A stretch of 64,000 nt of DNA. Origin: JADLBR01 sp964651705. GTDB taxonomy: Bacteria; Verrucomicrobiota; Verrucomicrobiia; JADLBR01. Below the pieces are notes generated by a model. The model searched no databases. It saw only the letters and a program-made list of their open reading frames with translations, and had not been told where the DNA came from. The stretch is taken from assembly GCA_964651705.1 (NCBI GenBank), contig CAZYWZ010000011.1, positions 24,049 to 88,048 of the forward strand, given 5' to 3'. Made by a program: the position numbers and the translations under genes. Below are positions 42,928 through 49,734 of the stretch, in pieces (the stretch's first letter is position 1; every line of letters starts with the position of its first letter).

Positions 42928-43359
42928 ATGGCGGGCGGAGGCGGAGGCGGAGAGAGCGGCGAGTTCGGGTTGCAGATCGCGCCCATGCTCGATGTCATGT
43001 TCGTGCTGCTCCTGTTCTACATGGTCATGGCCGGCTCCCAGACCAAGGAGGCCGAGCTGTCGGTGGACCTGCCCGCCGAGGGGCAACCCGCGGCCCCGCA
43101 GGGGACGCCGCCGACGCCGGTGTACCTGAAGATCGGGCGCAACAAGCAGGTCTATTTCAACGACTCGCCGGTGGACACCCCGGCCTCCGAGACGCTGCCG
43201 GCCCTGGAGGCCCGCCTCAAGGCCGCCGTGAAACAGCTCGGGCCGAAGAACCCCTTCATTGTCGTGCCCGACGAGCTCTCGCCCCACCAGCGGATCGTGG
43301 ACGTGCTCAACGCCTGCGTCGAGGCGGGGGTCGAGAACCTGAGTTTCGGGAGCTCGTGA
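42928..43359 (+). CDS. exbD: ExbD/TolR-family subunit 2
   Basis: A 143-residue protein with a Gly-rich start, a transmembrane helix (about residues 15-35, LQIAPMLDVMFVLLLFYMVM) containing the conserved Asp (about 20), and a periplasmic domain (VYLKIGRNKQVYFNDSPVDT, then NPFIVVPDELSPHQRIVDVL). It is distinct in sequence from the ExbD before it. The three-base spacing shows that both are translated together. Confidence 0.88.
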   Translation: MAGGGGGGESGEFGLQIAPMLDVMFVLLLFYMVMAGSQTKEAELSVDLPAEGQPAAPQGTPPTPVYLKIGRNKQVYFNDSPVDTPASETLPALEARLKAAVKQLGPKNPFIVVPDELSPHQRIVDVLNACVEAGVENLSFGSS

Positions 43360-43412
43360 CGCGGGTGGCGGAGAGTCTTCGGGAGTGTTAGATTAATTTC
43401 TGGAGCGGCGGG

Positions 43413-44690
43413 ATGGACGAAGAGAAAAAGAAAGAGATAGGCAAGAAGCTGCGCGAGCGGATCCTCGGGATGCGGTTCTTCGTCGGGGCGCTGTTCGTGC
43501 ACGCGGTGCTGTTCCTGCTCTTCGCGGGCGTGGTGGTCTTCGAGGCCTTCAGCCCGAGGCGCCAGCTGGAGTCCTACGTGCTGATCGCGGGCGACGGGCT
43601 CGGCGAGGCGCCGCCCACCCCGCCTCCGGCCCCGACGAAGAAGCAGGATTTCCAGGTCAACATCAACAAGGTGGCCCAGCAGCAGGAGCTGAAGGTCAAG
43701 GAGATCATCACGGCGGTGACCCCGAACCTCACGCCGAACCAGAGCTTCGTGCCCACCGTGCCGATCCCGACCGCGGCGAACATCGCGGGCGGGGCGTCGG
43801 CGGCGGCCCTTTCGGGCAACATCGGCTCCCTGGGCAAGCAGGCGCTGGTCGGCATCAAGAACTTCCAGCGGGGCTGGATCAAGAACCGCGGTTCCGGCAG
43901 CGGCACCGGCCCCCGCGGCATCGTGGCGGAGTTCACCGTCCACATCGGGCAGCTCTCCTCCGGCGGCGACTCGCTGGCGTTCGTGCGTTTCGGCGAGGAC
44001 AAGAAGACGATCATCGGCGGCAGCGTCCCGAACCTCGCGGAGATGATCAACCGGTTCAGCAAGGGCAAGATCAAGTGCAAGGTCGAGGGCACCGTGCTGC
44101 GCCTCGATAGCGCCGAGATCTACGAGACCAAGCCGCCCTTCATCTACATCACCGGCCGAGCCGATTTCAAACTGACGGACGCCGAGGTCCTGAACCTGCG
44201 GAAGTACCTGCTCTTGGGCGGCTGCATCTGGGGAGACAACGCGCTCCCCGGGAAGCGCTCGCGGTTCGACATCGCCTTCCGCCGCGAGATGAAGCGGGTC
44301 ATCCCCGATGCCGACAAGCCCTTCGAGCCATTGCCCGACACCCACCCGGTCTACAACAGCCTCGGCTACTTCAAGCTCGATGGCGCGCCCGCGGGGCTGA
44401 ATTTCTCGCACTGGCCGGTGGAGGCCATCAAGATCGATGGCATCGAGGCCGTCGTGTATACCGTCAACGGCTACGGCTCCATGTGGCAGGTCACCTTCGA
44501 CGAGACCCTCCAGAAGGTGGATAACACCATCATGCAGCGCACCGAGAAGGACTTCTGGGAGTACAGAAAAATTTTCTACCGCAACCTCAACGAGGAGACG
44601 CTGAACGAGTCCTACAAGCTGGGGATCAACATGGTCGCCTACCTCCTGCTGCGGTACGAGACCAAGCTGCGGACCGTGCCCGATGCCTGA
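43413..44690 (+). CDS. DUF4159 protein with TonB-like N-terminal anchor
   Basis: A 425-residue protein. A charged cytoplasmic start, one transmembrane helix (about residues 25-46, ALFVHAVLFLLFAGVVVFEA) and a Pro-rich stretch (APPTPPPAPTKK, about 67-78) mimic TonB. A DUF4159 domain follows (about 190-415): FIYITGRADFKLTDAEVLNL, YLLLGGCIWGDNALPGKRSR, FDIAFRREMKRVIPDA and LPDTHPVYNSLGYF. DUF4159 proteins occur in envelope operons of PVC bacteria and relatives, often near ExbB/ExbD; their activity is not established. It probably transmits energy from the ExbB-ExbD motor to a periplasmic or outer-membrane partner. Confidence 0.8.
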   Translation: MDEEKKKEIGKKLRERILGMRFFVGALFVHAVLFLLFAGVVVFEAFSPRRQLESYVLIAGDGLGEAPPTPPPAPTKKQDFQVNINKVAQQQELKVKEIITAVTPNLTPNQSFVPTVPIPTAANIAGGASAAALSGNIGSLGKQALVGIKNFQRGWIKNRGSGSGTGPRGIVAEFTVHIGQLSSGGDSLAFVRFGEDKKTIIGGSVPNLAEMINRFSKGKIKCKVEGTVLRLDSAEIYETKPPFIYITGRADFKLTDAEVLNLRKYLLLGGCIWGDNALPGKRSRFDIAFRREMKRVIPDADKPFEPLPDTHPVYNSLGYFKLDGAPAGLNFSHWPVEAIKIDGIEAVVYTVNGYGSMWQVTFDETLQKVDNTIMQRTEKDFWEYRKIFYRNLNEETLNESYKLGINMVAYLLLRYETKLRTVPDA

Positions 44691-46425
44691 GCCGGGCCCC
44701 GCCCGATTCCCCATGCGACCACACCCGCGATCGTCGTTCGCCCCGGCCGCCGCGACCCTCGCCGGCGCCGCGGTCTCCCTGTGTGCTGCCCTGGCCTCCC
44801 CGCTCGCCGCGCAGTCCACGAACCTGATCAACAACGGGGACATGGCCCGGGCCATCGAGACCGAGAACCTCTGGGAGGGCGTGAGCAGCAAGGGGCAACT
44901 CCGGGTGCCGACCGCGACGCGGATGGCCGCGACGAGCAGCGGCAAGGTGACCGATATCCCGATGCCCGCCTCGGTGCAGGCGGGCGATGTCACCGGCGAT
45001 GACTTGCCCGACCTCGTGGTGGCCGACGGGATCGGCTTCATCTGGGTGTTCAAGAACGGCGGGACCAAGGAGGCCCCGAAGTTCAGCAATGGGGAGATCT
45101 TGCCGATCTGGCTGTTCACCGAGGAGCGTTGGGGCGGCTACAACATGGAGCATCCCTGGGAGCACCACAACCCGAAGTACGTGCCGCGGCTGCATCTGGC
45201 TGACTGGGACGGGAATCGCGAGCCCGAGCTGGTGGTGGGCACCTTCTATGGCGAGGTCTTCCGCGTGCCGCTCAACATCAGCGGCGGCCGCATCTCGGTC
45301 TCCGGCACGAAGCCGGGGGATTTCGAGATCAACCTGCGCCAGCAGGGCGAGTTCTGGGGCAATTTCTTCACGCCGTACGTCGCGGATTGGAATGGCGACG
45401 GCATCCGCGACCTGATGGTTGGCGAGGGGACCTATGCCTGCAACGCGGTCTACATGCTGCAGAACACCGGCAGCAACTCCGGCCCCCGCTTCAAGCCGGA
45501 GGAAAAGAAGATCCTTGTTTGGGGCGATGGCCGGGAGCAACTCAAGCCCGTCGTGGTCGACTGGGATGGGGACGGCAACCTGGATCTCCTCGTCACCGAT
45601 TACAAGGGCGAGTGCACGGTGCATCTGAACAAGTCCGGCAACCGGGACCTCAAGGAACCGCTCTCCGCGGAAGGCGCGCTCGTCCAAGTGGGTTCCCAGA
45701 AATCGTTCGGGCAATTGTCCTGCGTGGGCGTCGGCGACCTGAATGCCGACGGGCTTTTCGATCTGCTGATCGGGAAGTCCGACGGGGTCATCCAGGCCGC
45801 GTACAACAAGGGCAAGGCCGGTGCGCCGAAGTTCGAGAAGATCGAGACCCTTACGGGGGCGGACATCTATCCCGCGTACAAGCGGCCGGTCTACTGGCGC
45901 GCCCGGTTCAACCCGGGGATCCCGTATTACGTCGCCGAACAGGTCAACGATCCCGCGAATACCGCCGGGCCGAACCGGAGCGGCGGGGATTGCCTGAAGG
46001 TCTGGTTCGTCGAGCCGAAGCAGACGGTCGCCAACGGCAAGTTTCCCGAGGTCGGCGGGTCGCTGAAGAATTTTCGCAACATCGTGGATTACGAGTCGCG
46101 GGTGGACCTGGTCCTGGGGGCGAAGTACGAGGTGAGCTTCTGGTATCGGCGGACGGGCTTCAAGAGCATGGAGTTCGAGATCGAGGGATGGGAGTGGGAG
46201 GAGACCACGACCCGGCGGGGCGAGCAGGCCCAGTGGTACGGCAAGAAACTCCTCACCCACATCCGGCATCTGGACGAACTGCCGCCGGGCAACTGGCGAT
46301 TTTTCAAGAAGACCTACGAGATCCCCGGGAAGGAAAAGGGCCGGGTGATCAAGCACTGGTTCCAGTTTTTGACGGAGGGAACCGGGGAGTTCTATCTCGA
46401 CGACGTGTCGATGAGGAAACTCTGA
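44683..46425 (+). CDS. Exported FG-GAP/VCBS beta-propeller protein
   Basis: A 580-residue protein overlapping the previous gene by eight bases; ATG 44713 is a possible later start and places the signal peptide (SSFAPAAATLAGAAVSLCAA) nearer the N-terminus. At least five VCBS/FG-GAP repeats are visible, each with an Asp-rich calcium-loop motif: GDVTGDDLPDLVVAD, ADWDGNREPELVVG, ADWNGDGIRDLMVG, VDWDGDGNLDLLVTD, GDLNADGLFDLLIG. Together they suggest a beta-propeller over residues ~95-400. The C-terminal ~150 residues look like a carbohydrate-binding-type beta sandwich ending TGEFYLDDVSMRKL. Such proteins bind partners or glycans at the cell surface; it is the likely outer target or adhesive part of the ExbBD operon. 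Confidence 0.8.
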   Translation: MPEPGPARFPMRPHPRSSFAPAAATLAGAAVSLCAALASPLAAQSTNLINNGDMARAIETENLWEGVSSKGQLRVPTATRMAATSSGKVTDIPMPASVQAGDVTGDDLPDLVVADGIGFIWVFKNGGTKEAPKFSNGEILPIWLFTEERWGGYNMEHPWEHHNPKYVPRLHLADWDGNREPELVVGTFYGEVFRVPLNISGGRISVSGTKPGDFEINLRQQGEFWGNFFTPYVADWNGDGIRDLMVGEGTYACNAVYMLQNTGSNSGPRFKPEEKKILVWGDGREQLKPVVVDWDGDGNLDLLVTDYKGECTVHLNKSGNRDLKEPLSAEGALVQVGSQKSFGQLSCVGVGDLNADGLFDLLIGKSDGVIQAAYNKGKAGAPKFEKIETLTGADIYPAYKRPVYWRARFNPGIPYYVAEQVNDPANTAGPNRSGGDCLKVWFVEPKQTVANGKFPEVGGSLKNFRNIVDYESRVDLVLGAKYEVSFWYRRTGFKSMEFEIEGWEWEETTTRRGEQAQWYGKKLLTHIRHLDELPPGNWRFFKKTYEIPGKEKGRVIKHWFQFLTEGTGEFYLDDVSMRKL

Positions 46426-46432
46426 TCGGGCG

Positions 46433-46450
46433 GGCCGCCGTTTGGCGGCC
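46433..46450. repeat. Perfect 7 bp hairpin between operon genes
   Basis: GGCCGCC-GTTT-GGCGGCC lies just after the stop of the propeller gene, without a T run. It could attenuate transcription or protect mRNA ends. Confidence 0.4.
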
Positions 46451-46498
46451 GGCGTGATCCCCGGGGCCGGTTTCCGCGAGAGGAGACGAGGAGTGACC

Positions 46499-46900
46499 AT
46501 GCGAGGGACGTGGGAAAAATTCGCCGTGGTGGTGGGCCTGCTCTTTGCGCTGGCCGGCGTGATCCTGATCTGGGTGGCGGGCGCCACCTACCAGCGCCAG
46601 CTGCGCGACCTGCGGGAGATCCAGGAGGAACTCGCCACGATACAGAAACGACGGGCGACCTATCAGCGGCTCGTCGATAACCTGATCTCTTATAGCCGGG
46701 TGCAGCCGAACGTGGACGCCCTGCTGGTGCCGTTTGGCTTCAAGCAGGCGCCCCAGCAGGCCGCGCAGCAGCGGGTGGCGCCGCCACAATCCTCTCCGCC
46801 ACCAACCGTCAGTCCGCCACCGGCCCCGAGGGCGGCCGCACCCGAGCCTGGAGCCGCGGCGGCGCCCGCCGCCGCACCGAAAACCGGGGGGAAGAAATGA
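46499..46900 (+). CDS. Small single-pass membrane protein with coiled coil
   Basis: A 133-residue protein starting at ATG 46499 behind GAGGAG. A transmembrane helix (about residues 8-29, AVVVGLLFALAGVILIWVAG) is followed by a heptad-like helix (YQRQLRDLREIQEELATIQK) and a Pro/Ala-rich tail. Its stop overlaps the next start (ATGA). It resembles in layout its downstream neighbour, and the two could form a heterodimer in the periplasm associated with the ExbBD machine. Confidence 0.65.
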   Translation: MRGTWEKFAVVVGLLFALAGVILIWVAGATYQRQLRDLREIQEELATIQKRRATYQRLVDNLISYSRVQPNVDALLVPFGFKQAPQQAAQQRVAPPQSSPPPTVSPPPAPRAAAPEPGAAAAPAAAPKTGGKK

Positions 46901-47277
46901 GCGAGTCCAATCGACCATCATCCAGCCGGTTGTTTCAGGCCGTCGGGCAGGCGATCATGGGGATCCTGGTTTTTCTGGCCTGCTGGAGGGTCACGCATTA
47001 CATCGGGATCCAGCAGCGGAATCTTTCCAACGCGCTCCAGACGACCCGGGAGCAGATCGCGGCGGGGCGTCCGGTGGCCGAGAACTACGAGAAGTTTCTG
47101 AGCGCGGTGGTCGAGTATCTGAAGACGACGCGTGACCAGAACATCGTGCTGTTGATGCAGCAGAGCGGCGTTCCGGTCCGGATTCAGGACGCGCCGCCCT
47201 CGGGGGGCGGCGACGGCGCGTCCGGGGCAAAAGAGGGCGCGCCAACGCCGCCCGCCGCCCCCAAGGCCGGGAAATAG
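46897..47277 (+). CDS. Small single-pass membrane protein, last gene of the ExbBD operon
   Basis: A 126-residue protein with a transmembrane helix (about residues 10-30, AVGQAIMGILVFLACWRVTHY), a helical periplasmic part (QRNLSNALQTTREQIAAGRP, FLSAVVEYLKTTRDQN) and a Pro/Ala/Lys tail. It overlaps the previous gene by four bases. The function is unknown; the shape suggests a partner of the preceding protein. A composite hairpin repeat begins immediately at its stop codon and separates it from the convergent pyrF. Confidence 0.65.
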   Translation: MSESNRPSSSRLFQAVGQAIMGILVFLACWRVTHYIGIQQRNLSNALQTTREQIAAGRPVAENYEKFLSAVVEYLKTTRDQNIVLLMQQSGVPVRIQDAPPSGGGDGASGAKEGAPTPPAAPKAGK

Positions 47278-47389
47278 GCGGGGCACCACCGGGGAGGAAA
47301 ATGGTGGCGAAGCCGCTTCCGGCTTCGGCCTATCCCCCGCCGAAGGGCGAAGGCCCTTCGCTACTAGAGGGTTACGGTGAATTCTCGAG
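47276..47389. repeat. Composite hairpin repeat between convergent genes
   Basis: From the left it holds a type III part (GGGGCACCACCGGGGAGGAA), the hairpin GAAGCCG-CTTC-CGGCTTC and the hairpin CGAAGGGC-GAAG-GCCCTTCG. At the right end, read on the minus strand, CTCGAGAATT directly follows the pyrF stop. It fills the whole gap between two genes that run toward each other. Confidence 0.8.
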
Positions 47390-48127
47390 CTAGCCAAAAA
47401 CCGCCCGGATCTGCGCCTGCATCTCGAGGGCGGCGGCGCGGGGGTCTGCGGCATCGCGGATGGGGCGGCCCACGACGACGTGGTCGGCCCCGGCCCTAAA
47501 TGCCTCGTCCAGGGCCATGGTCCGCTTCTGGTCGTCGGCGGGGCGCGAATCGTTGTCCACGGGTCGGATTCCCGGCGTGACGACGAGGAGCCGCGGGCCC
47601 AGCGCCTCGCGGAGCTTTCGGGCCTCGCGGCCCGAGGAGATGACGCCATCGCAGCCGTGTTGCAGCGCGCGCCGGGCGCGGGAGAGCACCAGGGCCTCCA
47701 CGTCGCACGTGAAGCCGAGGTCCTCGAGGTCACCCCGGTCGAGGCTTGTGAGCGCCGTCACCGCCAAGATCTTCATCTCGCCCTTTTCGGCCGCGGCCGC
47801 CTTCAGGATGCCGTCATTCCCGTGCACCGTGCAGAAGTCCGCGCCCCCCCGCTCGCGCAGCGCGCGCACCGCGAGCCTCACGGTCTCGGGCACGTCGAAG
47901 AATTTCAGGTCGACGAAGACCTTCTTTCCCCGGGCCTTGAGGTCATCGATCAGCTCGAAGTAGGCGCCGGACATGAAGAGCTGCAGGCCGATCTTGTAGA
48001 AGGAGACCGCGTCGCCGAGGCGCGCCACCATGTCGCGGGCGGCATCGGTCCCGGGGACATCGAGGGCGAAGATGAGGCGATCCTGGGGGGAGATCGGCTT
48101 GTCGGAGAGCAGGGGGGCCTCGGCCAT
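47390..48127 (-). CDS. pyrF: Orotidine 5'-phosphate decarboxylase
   Basis: A 245-residue protein of the type 1 OMP decarboxylase family. The catalytic D73-x-K75-x-x-D78 is present in VFVDLKFFDVPET; ALDVPGTDAA (21-30), SFYKIGLQLF (42-51), PGIRPVDNDSRPADDQKR (about 182-199) and DHVVVGRPI near the end complete the phosphate-binding barrel. It converts OMP to UMP, the last step of pyrimidine synthesis. There is no Shine-Dalgarno sequence; a promoter with its -10 eight bases before the ATG suggests a leaderless message. It is divergent from fabI. Confidence 0.95.
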   Translation of the reverse strand: MAEAPLLSDKPISPQDRLIFALDVPGTDAARDMVARLGDAVSFYKIGLQLFMSGAYFELIDDLKARGKKVFVDLKFFDVPETVRLAVRALRERGGADFCTVHGNDGILKAAAAEKGEMKILAVTALTSLDRGDLEDLGFTCDVEALVLSRARRALQHGCDGVISSGREARKLREALGPRLLVVTPGIRPVDNDSRPADDQKRTMALDEAFRAGADHVVVGRPIRDAADPRAAALEMQAQIRAVFG

Positions 48128-48135
48128 GGGGCGGA

Positions 48136-48164
48136 AGGGTATCGGGGCGCCTCAAGGGTCACAA
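48136..48164 (-). promoter_or_regulatory. Promoter of pyrF, probably leaderless
   Basis: TTGTGA (48164-48159), 17 bases, TACCCT (48141-48136). Eight bases then lead to ATG 48127, leaving room for a 5' leader of no more than a few bases. Confidence 0.5.
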
Positions 48165-48212
48165 GGGGAAAGGACTTGAAACTTGGCTCATACGCGCCAC
48201 CTTGCCCGCCCT

Positions 48213-48989
48213 ATGAGCGAGGGAATTCTCTCGGGCCGCGTCGGGGTGGTTTTCGGGGTCGCGAACAAGCGCAGCATCGCGTGGGCGATCGCCCAGGCGT
48301 GGGTCGCCGCCGGAGCCCGGCTGATCTTCAACTATCAGGGCGAGCGGGTGCGGGGCAATGTCGAGGAGCTGGCGGCGGAGTGTGGGCCGGACACGCCGGT
48401 GGCGCAGTGCGACGTGAGCCGGGACGACGAGATCGCGGGCTTCTTCGATTTCGTGAGGTCCAGGGCGGGGCGCGTCGATCTCCTGTTGCACAGCGTGGCG
48501 TTCGCCCCCCGCGAGGCGCTCGAGGGGCGCTTTATCGACACGACGCGGCAGGCGTTCGCGGTGGCCCATGACATCAGCGCCTATTCTCTCTTGGCGGTGT
48601 CCCGCGCCGCGGCCCCGCTGATGACCGACGGCGGCAGCATCGTCACCCTGAGCTATTATGGCGCGGAGAAGGTGGTGCCCCATTACAACGTCATGGGCGT
48701 GGCCAAGGCCTCGCTCGAGGCATCGGTCCGGTACCTGGCGCACGACCTCGGGCCCCAGCGCATCCGCGTCAACGCGATCAGCGCCGGGCCGGTCAATACC
48801 CTCGCGGCCCGCGGCATCTCTGGCTTCATGGAGATGTACAAGCACTACGAGGCCCACGCGCCCCTCCGCCGGAATGTCACCCTCGAGGAGGTCGGCCAGA
48901 CGGGGCTCTTCCTGGCCTCCGACGGCGGCGCCGGCATCACCGGCCAGACGATCTATGTCGATAGCGGGTACTCCGTGATGGGGATGTGA
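48213..48989 (+). CDS. fabI: Enoyl-[acyl-carrier-protein] reductase (FabI-type)
   Basis: A 258-residue short-chain dehydrogenase of the FabI class. GVANKRSIAWAIA (15-27) binds the cofactor, HSVAFAP (93-99) is the FabI hallmark, and the catalytic pair is Y158-x6-K165 (HYNVMGVAKASLEA). ISAGPVNTLAARGI and the C-terminal GITGQTIYVDSGYSVMGM also fit. It reduces the trans-2 double bond of acyl-ACP with NADH in the last step of the fatty-acid elongation cycle. The start is ATG 48213; an upstream TTG in frame is less likely. The gene is divergent from pyrF. Confidence 0.95.
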   Translation: MSEGILSGRVGVVFGVANKRSIAWAIAQAWVAAGARLIFNYQGERVRGNVEELAAECGPDTPVAQCDVSRDDEIAGFFDFVRSRAGRVDLLLHSVAFAPREALEGRFIDTTRQAFAVAHDISAYSLLAVSRAAAPLMTDGGSIVTLSYYGAEKVVPHYNVMGVAKASLEASVRYLAHDLGPQRIRVNAISAGPVNTLAARGISGFMEMYKHYEAHAPLRRNVTLEEVGQTGLFLASDGGAGITGQTIYVDSGYSVMGM

Positions 48990-48994
48990 TTGCC

Positions 48995-49021
48995 AAAGGC
49001 AAAGGTCAAAGGGCAAAGGTC
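48995..49021 (+). repeat. Short tandem repeat (AAAGGNC)n
   Basis: AAAGGC, AAAGGTC, AAAGGGC, AAAGGTC in a row, directly after the fabI stop. I see no gene in the 49022-49164 remainder. Confidence 0.6.
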
Positions 49022-49164
49022 AAAAGCACGGAGGTTTGGGCCCGGGGATGAGATATTTTTTTGCGCGGGTTGCGGGTTGGGGTCGGGTGGGCCAGATTCT
49101 TTCGGATGGTTGAAGCCTTTTGGCGCATCGCGCGTCATAAGGGTCTGACAGGAGAGAGTCGGCT

Positions 49165-49542
49165 ATGAAGAGGATATGGGTTTCTGCTTTGGTTCCGGTG
49201 TTGCTGGCGGGGTGCGCGGCGACGGAGGAGGGGACCGGCGGCCCGACGGCGGCCGGGGTGGGCGGGGTGACCGGCGCGGCCTTGGGCGCGGCGATCGGCA
49301 GCGCCGCGGGTGGCCGGGACGGTTGGTGGATCGGGGCGCTCTCGGGGGCGGCCCTAGGGACCGCGGCGGGAGCCGCCTATGCGGAGAACGAAAAGGGCAA
49401 GGTGCCATTCGCCCAGCGCGGGGGGCCGAAGGGGTCCCGGCTGTATTCGCCCCACTCCAACGCGATCATCAACGACCCCGGCTATCGGCCGGGCACCATC
49501 ATCTACGACCCGAATACCGGCGAGCCGTTCCGGGTGCCCTGA
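49165..49542 (+). CDS. Glycine-zipper lipoprotein
   Basis: A 125-residue protein with a type II signal peptide (lipobox LLAGC, Cys at residue 18). Two glycine-zipper stretches follow (GVGGVTGAALGAAIGSAAGG and GALSGAALGTAAGAAYA), as in YMGG/SlyB-type outer-membrane lipoproteins. A conserved-looking C-terminus comes after them (YSPHSNAIINDPGYRPGTII). Glycine zippers insert into or span membranes and stabilise the envelope. GGAGAG lies before the ATG. The stop TGA is also the first triplet of a hairpin repeat. Confidence 0.8.
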   Translation: MKRIWVSALVPVLLAGCAATEEGTGGPTAAGVGGVTGAALGAAIGSAAGGRDGWWIGALSGAALGTAAGAAYAENEKGKVPFAQRGGPKGSRLYSPHSNAIINDPGYRPGTIIYDPNTGEPFRVP

Positions 49543-49625
49543 CTCGAGAATTGGGTCGCGACGTAGGCTGCGCCTTGGCGCACGCGGACGGTCGGTTCGG
49601 CAGCGTGCGCCAAGGCGCAGGCTAC
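49540..49625 (+). repeat. Hairpin repeat, type I
   Basis: TGACTCGAGAATTGGGTCGC, then two 23-base arms (49563-49585 and 49603-49625) that pair with one mismatch around a 17-base loop. The loop differs from that at 36935-36951 (read on the minus strand) at only three positions. Confidence 0.9.
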
Positions 49626-49734
49626 ATGATTCCGCTCCGGCGGCGCCCGCCGGGACGGTTCCCCGGCCCTTGGCCGGTGTCGGTCCCGGGATTTTTGATA
49701 TTCACAACCGGGCGGGCCGAACGCAACGTGCGGC

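Noticed and set aside
43152..46587. Two antisense frames of about 650 codons opposite the ExbD, DUF4159 and propeller genes
   Set aside because: Same GC effect; the plus-strand genes have recognised domains, ribosome sites and operon spacing.
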